A stretch of DNA of 55,883 nt from a virus. Made by a program: the position numbers and the translations under genes. Location: the IMG/VR virus record IMGVR_UViG_3300037961_005406, positions 1 to 55,883 of that record; one strand, 5' to 3'. Each line of letters begins with the position of its first letter. Within the stretch, counting starts at the first letter, position 1. Positions 15,414 through 20,998 of the stretch are shown one piece after another. Under the pieces are notes generated by a model. It worked only from the letters and a program-made list of their open reading frames with translations, was not told the DNA's origin and did not search any database.

Positions 15414-15619
15414 TGGATATGATAATTTATCAAGATGGTGTTTACGAACTAATTACTGTAACAAAAGATATGTTTGAAGGTGCTATCAAACCAGAAATAG
15501 TAGATTGTTTTAGCTTGTGCGATATACTTAGAGATAAATTTACTACCTACCTTGAGGACATTAACAGACATGTTATGAAAGAAGGTGGTGCATACTTTTA
15601 TGGCTGTATGTGCAGCTAA
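15413..15619 (+). CDS. hypothetical protein
   Basis: 68 residues; the start overlaps the preceding stop (TAATG). Mixed sequence with four Cys residues clustered near the middle and end (DCFSLCD, GCMCS). Not recognised. Confidence 0.55.
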   Translation: MDMIIYQDGVYELITVTKDMFEGAIKPEIVDCFSLCDILRDKFTTYLEDINRHVMKEGGAYFYGCMCS

Positions 15620-15634
15620 CTTGTCTTATATCAA

Positions 15635-16051
15635 ATGGCATTAAAAAAACGTGAATCTTTACTCTTTCAAAGAGTACGTAAACATATAAAAAAAGCGCAT
15701 TTTACAAGGATAGAAAGCTCAACAATACAAGGTATACCTGACGTACATTGTGTGATGAATAAGCGTATTTTTTGGATTGAATTAAAGTCTACTGAGGACA
15801 AGTTTCCGATACTGTCTAAGTTTCAAATGGCATGGTGTTATGAATACCAAAGACATGGTGGCCATGTTTTCGTGCTGCATCAGGCCCTCTCGCAGAGGTC
15901 TCTGAATCTTTACAAAGTGGCCGGTGAGGTGGATCCCTCGTCTCGTTCCTCGTTTTCTCGTTCCCTCGTTCTCGTTTATAGCTCACCGGACCCACCTCCG
16001 CCGCTGGCCTGGCAGGAGCTGGCCGCTGCGCTTCAGGAAAAAAATGGTTGA
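15635..16051 (+). CDS. VRR-NUC-like nuclease with an unusual repeat-encoded tail
   Basis: 138 residues. The first ~95 form a PD-(D/E)XK nuclease of the VRR-NUC type: GIPDVHCVM (D46 region), FWIELKS (ExK) and FQMAWCYEYQRHGGHVFVLH. Such enzymes act on branched DNA or replication intermediates. From about residue 97 the protein changes character to SSRSSFSRSLVLV...DPPPPLAWQELAAALQ, encoded by the CTCGTT array and the GC-rich block after it. The usual family length stops before this tail, so the repeat element seems to have replaced the original 3' end. Confidence 0.75.
   Translation: MALKKRESLLFQRVRKHIKKAHFTRIESSTIQGIPDVHCVMNKRIFWIELKSTEDKFPILSKFQMAWCYEYQRHGGHVFVLHQALSQRSLNLYKVAGEVDPSSRSSFSRSLVLVYSSPDPPPPLAWQELAAALQEKNG
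15937..15976 (+). repeat. CTCGTT cluster 1, flanked by an inverted repeat
   Basis: Five CTCGTT hexamers plus one CTCGTC in 40 nt. The cluster is enclosed by CCGGTGAG (15921-15928) and CTCACCGG (15982-15989), a perfect 8-bp inverted repeat that would loop out the array. ATAGCTCACCG (15978-15988) recurs at 16261-16271. It lies inside the nuclease gene's 3' end. Confidence 0.7.
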
Positions 16052-16075
16052 CACCATTTCCTCGTTTGATATAAG
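16048..16075 (+). promoter_or_regulatory. sigma70-like promoter
   Basis: TTGACA (16048-16053) and TATAAG (16070-16075) with a 16-nt spacer that itself contains a CTCGTT. The TTGACA overlaps the nuclease stop codon. The predicted start of transcription is just before an ATG at 16086 that opens a 21-residue frame. Confidence 0.6.
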
Positions 16076-16179
16076 GAATTTGTTAATGACAAAGGTGAGG
16101 AACAGCTCTGGCATCCGTCCATGGAGAGATGCAGTGTGGCGCAACTCCTAGCTTATTTGTTTATTTATCATCTGTCATA

Positions 16180-16207
16180 CCACGGGCTAGTCCTTGCTGG
16201 CCCGTGG
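16180..16207 (+). other. GC-rich stem-loop
   Basis: CCACGGGC (16180-16187) pairs perfectly with GCCCGTGG (16200-16207) over a 12-nt loop. No U-run follows, so an RNA structural element or attenuator is more likely than a simple terminator. It immediately precedes CTCGTT cluster 2. Confidence 0.5.
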
Positions 16208-16220
16208 CCTTAATCAAAAC

Positions 16221-16242
16221 CTCGTTTTCTCGTTTCCTCGTT
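16221..16242 (+). repeat. CTCGTT cluster 2
   Basis: Three CTCGTT copies (16221, 16229, 16237) in 22 nt, followed by ATAGCTCACCG (16261-16271) and CCCAGCAGCCGTCG, a block that recurs as CCCAGCAGCTGTCG near 17386. Noncoding. Confidence 0.65.
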
Positions 16243-16318
16243 TAGCAATAGTTCTAGGACATAGCTCACCGTTAGCATCTGGTGCCCAGCAGCCGTCGGA
16301 AGCTGATGCGTGTGGATC

Positions 16319-16331
16319 CTCGTTTCTCGTT
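16319..16331 (+). repeat. CTCGTT cluster 3
   Basis: Two CTCGTT copies separated by one base, preceded by GTGGATC, as is cluster 1 (GTGGATCCCTCG there, GTGGATCCTCG here). This shared left flank suggests copying of a larger element rather than chance growth of hexamers. Confidence 0.6.
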
Positions 16332-16435
16332 TAGAAATAAGGCTTTTGTTTACAGGTGATTACCTGTGAGCTGGGACCCAGATTTTTCCACCAGAATCTC
16401 CTGAAGCCCTGCTGAAAAAAAAATAAATTTTCTTC

Positions 16436-16450
16436 TTGACTTCTATCCCA
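16436..16450 (+). repeat. 15-bp direct repeat, copy A
   Basis: TTGACTTCTATCCCA, identical to 17438-17452. Each copy lies upstream of a small gene (ATG at 16554 and 17494). TTGACT could act as a -35 here with TATGTG 17 nt downstream, but copy B lacks a matching -10, so a shared operator is equally possible. Confidence 0.5.
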
Positions 16451-16501
16451 TGAGGTCTTATGTGTATGTCTATGATTATAATATATACAACAGCACTGTA
16501 T

Positions 16502-16526
16502 CTCCTGATCCTTTTTGGGTCAGGAG
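16502..16526 (+). other. leader hairpin upstream of the 16554 gene
   Basis: CTCCTGATCC (16502-16511) pairs with GGGTCAGGAG (16517-16526), one G-T wobble, around a T5 loop. It ends 16 nt before the AGGAG ribosome site, a position suited to mRNA protection or translational control. A TATAAT (16477-16482) lies just upstream but without a good -35. Confidence 0.5.
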
Positions 16527-16553
16527 TGGTGTCATTTAACTTTTAGGAGAGCT

Positions 16554-16850
16554 ATGCCAAAGACAGATGAACGAGAAAAAGATAATGTTGTTTTCACGTG
16601 TAAGAAGCACGGAAAAGAAACATACTTCAAAATTAAAAAACTTGAGAAGATGAGAAAGATGCGTGAGTACGTATACGTATGGTTTGACGTAGATGGTCTT
16701 ACTGAAAAGATGTGGGTGCGAATCATTTCGGGTGACCGTAAAAAAGGAATGGGTAAATTGGATAACGTTCCAAGCATTCTAGATCATTTAAGGTTAGGAG
16801 ATCTAATCAGATTCGAAACTGACAAGGAGGGAATAACATGGGGACTTTAA
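16554..16850 (+). CDS. small DUF2314-like hypothetical protein
   Basis: 98 residues, start chosen at the ATG after TTTTAGGAGAGCT. The core YVYVWFDVDGLTEKMWVRIISG...GKLDNVPSILDHLRLGDLIRFETDKEGITW resembles the short beta-barrel DUF2314 pattern (MWVrV...GxLxNxP...GdxIxF...IxxW). No function is known; a small regulatory or anti-host protein is possible. Its stop overlaps the next gene by 13 nt. Confidence 0.6.
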   Translation: MPKTDEREKDNVVFTCKKHGKETYFKIKKLEKMRKMREYVYVWFDVDGLTEKMWVRIISGDRKKGMGKLDNVPSILDHLRLGDLIRFETDKEGITWGL

Positions 16851-17257
16851 AAATACGCGATTGGCTTCTCGCTGGAGAAGCCAAAGAATATTTTACAATT
16901 AAGGACATTGCTGAGCACGGCTGCGAAGGAGGTGTTTCAGGTTTGATTTACTACAAAGAAACCGCAAGGTTTCACGACGACAATGAGGAAGAGATTTGGG
17001 ATATCATTTCTCGGTTTGCCGATGACAGCGGACAGACATTGATGCAATACCTTTCCGTGGTCGCGAAGGATGCCAGGACTCTCACCGGCCTGAAGAACTC
17101 CCTCGTTTGGATTGCCGTTGAGTCGATAGCTCAAGACATTGATGAAGAGCGCCAGACAGGTGGCCAGCAGCAGCGGACGGGAACGAAAAGCGAATTCATC
17201 AAGCTAATGGAAAAAGGCGAGGTTGATGATAGCTATAATATGCGAGGCAACAAATAA
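16838..17257 (+). CDS. small conserved phage protein (DUF7222-like)
   Basis: 139 residues with a perfect AAGGAGG ribosome site. DIAEHGCEGGVSGLIYYKETARFHDDNEEEIWDII matches a family seen widely in phages (IAEHGCxxGxxxxLxYYxDTxxFxxxxExEIW), function unknown. The C-terminal tail is Gln/Gly-rich and polar. It ends at the TAATG from which a longer frame runs into the next gene. Confidence 0.65.
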   Translation: MGTLKIRDWLLAGEAKEYFTIKDIAEHGCEGGVSGLIYYKETARFHDDNEEEIWDIISRFADDSGQTLMQYLSVVAKDARTLTGLKNSLVWIAVESIAQDIDEERQTGGQQQRTGTKSEFIKLMEKGEVDDSYNMRGNK

Positions 17258-17309
17258 TGTTTGTATTATTTTTACTAATATTTGCCTGTATTCTGTGGCC
17301 TGAAGTTAC

Positions 17310-17339
17310 CTCGTTCTCGTTTTGGATCGTGGTCTCGTT
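17310..17339 (+). repeat. CTCGTT cluster 4
   Basis: Three CTCGTT copies (17310, 17316, 17334). Downstream come GGGAGCTGGCCAGG and CCCAGCAGCTGTCG, shared in part with the blocks after clusters 1 and 2, then the 15-bp repeat copy B. The region can be read as a hydrophobic extension of the next gene, but it looks like element sequence. Confidence 0.6.
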
Positions 17340-17437
17340 GGTAGTTATGGCTTTCCAGGGAGCTGGCCAGGCGCAGCGGCTGAGCCCAGCAGCTGTCGAA
17401 CCTGTACCTGCTTTTACTTTTTTAGAAAAATATTCGT

Positions 17438-17452
17438 TTGACTTCTATCCCA
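17438..17452 (+). repeat. 15-bp direct repeat, copy B
   Basis: TTGACTTCTATCCCA, identical to copy A (16436-16450). It lies 41 nt before the ATG at 17494. TATGAT (17455-17460) and TATGTA (17467-17472) are nearby, but neither gives a normal promoter spacing. Confidence 0.5.
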
Positions 17453-17493
17453 CGTATGATAAGACATATGTAACTAAAAAAAAGGAGAACAAG

Positions 17494-17886
17494 ATGGGAT
17501 TAGATCAATACGCTCACCTGCGTGGGCAAGAATACGAATGGGACGCCAACGATGATAATCAATTCTATTGGCGAAAACATGCGAGACTTCAACAGTTCAT
17601 GGCTAAAGAACACGCAAAACAAAACCCCGTTGAAAAAAATGAGAATGATATGGGATTAGGTTTTAATGGTGGACCGGTGTACATAACTGAAGAAGTAGTG
17701 AGAAAACTAGAAGAGGCGATAGAAAATGATTATTTTGATTATTTTGCTCCTGATGGTTTCTTTTGGGGACAACAGTTCCAAGAACAGCAGGTGAAAGAAT
17801 ACAAAGCACAGGATAAAAAGTTTTTGCAATGGTGTAAGGACATGATTGCGAAAAAGAAAGTTGTTGAATACCATTGTAGTTGGTAG
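17494..17886 (+). CDS. conserved phage protein of the MGLDQYA type
   Basis: 130 residues starting MGLDQYAHLRGQEYEWD. The ATG at 17494 is chosen because AAAGGAG lies 7 nt upstream and because family members begin MGLDQYA. An in-frame start at 17257 would add a hydrophobic N-terminus encoded by repeat sequence. Conserved features include FYWRKHARLQQFM, a GFNGGPVYIT segment and DGFFWGQQFQEQQ. These proteins are common in T4-like and marine phages; function unknown. Confidence 0.7.
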   Translation: MGLDQYAHLRGQEYEWDANDDNQFYWRKHARLQQFMAKEHAKQNPVEKNENDMGLGFNGGPVYITEEVVRKLEEAIENDYFDYFAPDGFFWGQQFQEQQVKEYKAQDKKFLQWCKDMIAKKKVVEYHCSW

Positions 17887-17891
17887 GCGAC

Positions 17892-17908
17892 GACCTGCGA
17901 GGTCTTTT
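17892..17908 (+). terminator. short intrinsic terminator
   Basis: GACCT (17892-17896), loop GCG, AGGTC (17900-17904), then TTTT, starting 5 nt after the stop of the 17494 gene. The stem is short (5 bp) but GC-rich, so termination is probably partial. Confidence 0.5.
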
Positions 17909-17931
17909 GTCAGAGTAGCTCCTGTTTAGAC

Positions 17932-17953
17932 CTCGCTTTTCTCGTTTCTCGTT
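17932..17953 (+). repeat. CTCGTT cluster 5
   Basis: CTCGCT plus two CTCGTT copies (17941, 17948). The following block holds ACCAGGATCTGGCCAGCTGC and CTTCAGGAAA (18019-18028). CTTCAGGAAA also occurs after cluster 1 (16031-16040) and at 18299-18308. Confidence 0.6.
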
Positions 17954-18036
17954 TGAAACGCAAACTTAATTTTAACTAATGAAGTTACCAGGATCTGGCC
18001 AGCTGCAGTTCACGGAAACTTCAGGAAAGGAATGTG

Positions 18037-18216
18037 ATGACAGATAAAGCTGACCAATGGATTTGGTATAAAGATAGAACTAACAGAACAAGAAAAATTA
18101 AATTGAAAACTTTATTAAATCGTGTAAATTCCATATCAATTAAAAACAAATACTTTTCTACAAGGAGGGAAGCAAATGGCAGTACAAGATCAAATCGTGC
18201 AGGAAGTGCAAACTAA
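18037..18216 (+). CDS. small hypothetical basic protein
   Basis: 59 residues (MTDKADQWIWYKDRTNRTRK...), basic and Trp-containing, with AGGAAAGG upstream; a GTG directly before the ATG is possible. The last 41 nt overlap the next gene in a different frame. Not recognised. Confidence 0.45.
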   Translation: MTDKADQWIWYKDRTNRTRKIKLKTLLNRVNSISIKNKYFSTRREANGSTRSNRAGSAN

Positions 18217-18346
18217 AAATAAAGCGAAAGCTTTTGCGGAACAAAAAGAAATGCGAAAGGAATGTAAAGACTTCATTGAGAAGTGTTCTACTTTTCAGCT
18301 TCAGGAAATTTTTTCCGAAATAAAAAGACTGACAAAGAGGTATTAA
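18176..18346 (+). CDS. small helical hypothetical protein
   Basis: 56 residues with a strong AAGGAGG site 7 nt before the ATG. The sequence MAVQDQIVQEVQTKNKAKAF... is one or two charged helices. The segment encoding STFQLQEIF carries CTTCAGGAAA, the decamer shared with the repeat elements. Function unknown. Confidence 0.55.
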   Translation: MAVQDQIVQEVQTKNKAKAFAEQKEMRKECKDFIEKCSTFQLQEIFSEIKRLTKRY

Positions 18347-18374
18347 TATGATTGGTTATTTGATAGCTCTCGCT

Positions 18375-18409
18375 CTCGTTTTTTTCTCGTTGTTTCTCGT
18401 TACCTCGTT
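18375..18409 (+). repeat. CTCGTT cluster 6
   Basis: Four CTCGTT copies (18375, 18386, 18396, 18404) in 35 nt, the densest cluster after the first. Read in the only ATG-initiated frame it gives a Leu/Val/Phe/Ser membrane-like peptide. Confidence 0.65.
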
Positions 18410-18424
18410 TTAACCTGTAACCTG

Positions 18425-18445
18425 GGCAGCTAAATTTTAGCTGCC
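18425..18445 (+). other. strong 9-bp stem-loop
   Basis: GGCAGCTAA and TTAGCTGCC are perfectly complementary around a 3-nt loop. The flanking GGG/CCC can extend the base imperfectly. There is no U-run directly after it. Confidence 0.5.
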
Positions 18446-18657
18446 GAGCCCAGCACCAGATTTTCTTCCTGAATTTTTTAAAATTTTCCTGTGAGGTATA
18501 GGTCGCATTAAGGTCTAAATCTTAATGTGCGTGGCTCTATGGAAGAAATTTTTTTTCAAAATTGGACCAAAATTAAGATTTGCAATTTTTTAAAAAATAA
18601 ATTAATTTAAATACAAATCTAAATTTTTTAGATTAACAACTAACAAAGGACAAAAAC

Positions 18658-19068
18658 ATGACGACACAAAAAGCAAAAAAAGTTCTTTTAGAAAAGAACG
18701 AAAAGCAAGTGTGTAATTCATTTATAGATCAAGCATACTTGTTAACTAAATATCAAACTTTAAAATCGGACACTAAAGAATTAGTAGCTGAATTTTTTTT
18801 AAAGTTAAAACAAAACATAATCATTTTATCTAACACTAGATATATTCAAAAGATTGAAAGAACTCAAAGACGATTTGATAGTAAATCTTTTATTGATTAT
18901 GTTAATGGCAAATCAACAACTGATGAAAAAATTTCATTTAAAGAATTACAAATTCTTTTAAATGGCTTTTATAAACAAATCAAAGTTGTTGAGTTCAAAC
19001 CTTTTGATGATAAACTTGAAAAAGAAAAAATAAAAACTAAAAAAGGAGTAACAACAAATGCCAAATAA
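18658..19068 (+). CDS. hypothetical protein
   Basis: 136 residues, helical and basic, with CAAAGGAC ribosome-site-like sequence upstream. Segments such as KYQTLKSDTKELVAEFFLKLKQN suggest an all-alpha fold. It overlaps the next gene by 11 nt, forming a two-gene unit ended by a strong hairpin. No family recognised. Confidence 0.6.
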   Translation: MTTQKAKKVLLEKNEKQVCNSFIDQAYLLTKYQTLKSDTKELVAEFFLKLKQNIIILSNTRYIQKIERTQRRFDSKSFIDYVNGKSTTDEKISFKELQILLNGFYKQIKVVEFKPFDDKLEKEKIKTKKGVTTNAK

Positions 19069-19366
19069 TAACGATAATAACAATAACAATTTGCCCTCAA
19101 TGAGTGTTTTATCTCAAATGATACAAACGCAAATGCAAAACAAAGGACTTGACCAAACTAGAGTGCAATCACTTTTAAATGAAAGTGATAATAACAAGTC
19201 TTTAAATTACCAAATACTGTACAAACTTTTAGAAAGTGCAGTTGAGGAATTTATTTTAATTAACAATGGAAATCCTTTGGCAGATGATTTTAGGAATAGA
19301 GTTGTTAATAAAATGTCAGATGTAGTTAATATGTTGATGGGCAATCAACCCCCAAACAATAGCTAA
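19058..19366 (+). CDS. hypothetical Asn-rich protein
   Basis: 102 residues with a low-complexity Asn-rich start (MPNNNDNNNNN) and then a helical domain (SVLSQMIQTQMQNKGLDQ..., LLESAVEEFILINNG). AAAGGAG lies before the ATG. No domain recognised. Last gene before the large terminase unit. Confidence 0.6.
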   Translation: MPNNNDNNNNNLPSMSVLSQMIQTQMQNKGLDQTRVQSLLNESDNNKSLNYQILYKLLESAVEEFILINNGNPLADDFRNRVVNKMSDVVNMLMGNQPPNNS

Positions 19367-19378
19367 ATAAATTTTACT

Positions 19379-19403
19379 CGTTGGCGTAGTTCCTACGCCA
19401 ACG
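19379..19403 (+). terminator. strong hairpin, probable transcription terminator
   Basis: CGTTGGCGTAG (19379-19389) and CTACGCCAACG (19393-19403), an 11-bp perfect stem with a TTC loop. TTTT occurs only 8 nt later, so it is not a canonical U-run terminator. Its position between the accessory region and the packaging genes fits insulation of the two units. The stem begins with another CTCGTT (19377-19382). Confidence 0.6.
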
Positions 19404-19488
19404 AAGGCTCTTTTCCGAAAACTTCTACCTTCACCAATCTCAACCCCCGAACCCCCTTTTTTGCTTGTATTATAGCTGACGCTGGCGC

Positions 19489-19516
19489 TTTACAATCAAA
19501 TTCACACGTGTATAAA
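19489..19516 (+). promoter_or_regulatory. sigma70-like promoter for the terminase/head operon
   Basis: TTTACA (19489-19494) and TATAAA (19511-19516) with a 16-nt spacer, ending 13 nt before the terL ATG. The leader would be very short and no Shine-Dalgarno is present, suggesting near-leaderless translation of terL. Confidence 0.6.
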
Positions 19517-19529
19517 CTATAAAATACTT

Positions 19530-20996
19530 ATGAATCTTGATACTTTAACCACTGATCAATTACGAGATCGTGTAGAAAAATTATATATTGAACACATAAA
19601 ACTTTGCCAAGACAATTTTTTATATTTTGTACAATCAGTTTGGCCAGATTTTATATGCAGAAAAGAAAAGGATCCTAAAAAGTGGGGGCACCATCAGCAC
19701 ATTGCATCTGAACTAACAAACATTGCAAGAGGCTCAAAAGGAAGGCTCATTGTTAATATGCCTCCTAGACACACTAAATCTGAATTTGCGTCTTATTTAT
19801 TTCCTGCTTGGTACATTGGAAAGTATCCTAAGAAAAAAATTATGCAGGTATCACACAACGCTGAACTAGCAGGTAGGTTTGGTTCTAAGGTTCGAAACTT
19901 AATTGATAGTCCAGAGTACAAACAAATATTCGGGGATGTTAAACTACGGGAAGATAGTAAAGCAAAAGGTAGGTGGGAAACCAATCATGGTGGTGAATAC
20001 TTTGCAGCGGGTGTTGGCGGTTCGATCACAGGACGAGGGGCCGATTTGCTTATTATCGACGATCCACATACAGAGCAAGACTCATTATCAGATTCTGCTA
20101 TGGAGAGAGCTTACGATTGGTATAACTCTGGACCTAGACAACGTTTACAGCCAGGTGGTTCCATCTTGTTAGTAATGACTAGATGGGCTCAAGATGATTT
20201 AACAGGAAGATTATTGAAGGCTCAATCTGAACCAAAAGCTGATACATGGAAACTTATAGAGTTTCCTGCAATACTTCCTTCAGGTAATCCTGTGTGGCCT
20301 GAGTATTGGAAGAAAGAAGAACTAGAAGCAGTCAAAGCATCTATTACTCCTAGAAATTGGAACGCACAGTATATGCAGGATCCTGTTGCAGAAGAAGGAG
20401 CGATCATAAAAAGAGATTGGTGGATTCCTTGGAAAGGAGAGGTTCCATCTTTGAAACATGTCATACAATCTTATGATACTGCATTTTCTAAAAAAGAAAG
20501 TGCTGACTATAGTGCAATTACTACGTGGGGTGTATTTGAACCTACAGAAGGAGACTCTTGTTTAATTTTATTAGACGCTGAAAAAGGACGATGGGACTTT
20601 CCTGAATTAAAAGCTGTAGCTTTTGAAGCTTACAAATATTGGGAACCTGAGTCTGTTGTAGTTGAGGCCAAAGCAAGTGGACAATCTTTGATACAAGAAC
20701 TAAGACGTGCTGGTATACCTGTGATGGATTTTGTTCCTTCAAGAGGAAAAGACAAACATTCTAGAGTTAATGCTTGTGCTCCTGTATTTGAGTCTCAAAA
20801 TATTTATTATCCTGATGGTGCTCATTTTGCAGAGGAAGTTATTGAAGAATGTGCAGCGTTTCCTTTTGCTCAACACGATGACTATGTGGATTCTATGACT
20901 CAAGCTGTGTTAAGATATCGTCAAGGAAATTTCGTTTCAACTTATTTAGATGAACCCGAAGGTATGCGAGTTGAAAGAGATTATAAGTATTATTAA
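19530..20996 (+). CDS. terL: terminase large subunit (ATPase and nuclease)
   Basis: 488 residues. The N-terminal packaging ATPase has a Walker-A-like MPPRHTKS (77-84), Walker B LLIIDDPH (173-180) and coupling motif VMTRWAQDD. The C-terminal RNase-H-like nuclease shows QSYDTAFSKK, VVVEAKASGQSLIQEL and HDDYVDSMTQAV. This enzyme cuts concatemeric DNA and pumps it through the portal. Full length for the family. The small subunit is 4.5 kb upstream. Confidence 0.95.
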   Translation: MNLDTLTTDQLRDRVEKLYIEHIKLCQDNFLYFVQSVWPDFICRKEKDPKKWGHHQHIASELTNIARGSKGRLIVNMPPRHTKSEFASYLFPAWYIGKYPKKKIMQVSHNAELAGRFGSKVRNLIDSPEYKQIFGDVKLREDSKAKGRWETNHGGEYFAAGVGGSITGRGADLLIIDDPHTEQDSLSDSAMERAYDWYNSGPRQRLQPGGSILLVMTRWAQDDLTGRLLKAQSEPKADTWKLIEFPAILPSGNPVWPEYWKKEELEAVKASITPRNWNAQYMQDPVAEEGAIIKRDWWIPWKGEVPSLKHVIQSYDTAFSKKESADYSAITTWGVFEPTEGDSCLILLDAEKGRWDFPELKAVAFEAYKYWEPESVVVEAKASGQSLIQELRRAGIPVMDFVPSRGKDKHSRVNACAPVFESQNIYYPDGAHFAEEVIEECAAFPFAQHDDYVDSMTQAVLRYRQGNFVSTYLDEPEGMRVERDYKYY

Positions 20997-20998
20997 TT

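Larger units (their letters stand above)
16052..16553. other. 502-nt gap of repeats, hairpins and promoter-like sites
   Basis: No convincing protein gene. The gap holds the promoter at 16048-16075, a 21-residue frame (16086-16151, MTKVRNSSGIRPWRDAVWRN...), a GC-rich hairpin (16180-16207), CTCGTT clusters at 16221-16242 and 16319-16331, the palindrome CTGGGACCCAG (16371-16381), a 15-bp repeat (16436-16450) and a leader hairpin (16502-16526). Base composition is clearly richer in G+C than the flanking coding sequence. It could encode a small RNA or regulatory leader. Confidence 0.6.
18347..18657. other. 311-nt gap with CTCGTT cluster 6 and strong hairpins
   Basis: It begins with a 21-residue hydrophobic frame (18348-18413, MIGYLIALALVFFSLFLVTS...) written entirely across the CTCGTT cluster. 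Then comes a near-perfect hairpin of GGCAGCTAA with TTAGCTGCC (18425-18445). A second stem-loop follows, CGCATTAAG (18504-18512) with CTTAATGTGCG (18521-18531, one bulge), then AT-rich sequence. A weak TTGCAA/TAATTT pair (18580-18608, 17-nt spacer) may be a promoter for the gene at 18658. Confidence 0.55.

Noticed and set aside
15924-16151. 75-codon frame running through CTCGTT cluster 1
   Set aside because: Composition is dictated by the repeat and no ribosome site precedes it; only the last 21 codons, downstream of a promoter, are mentioned as possible.
17257-17493. N-terminal hydrophobic extension of the MGLDQYA gene
   Set aside because: It is encoded by repeat sequence; the internal ATG has a strong ribosome site and matches the family start.
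15937-18409. CRISPR array
   Set aside because: The repeated unit is a 6-mer with irregular spacing and no constant-length spacers; no cas genes.
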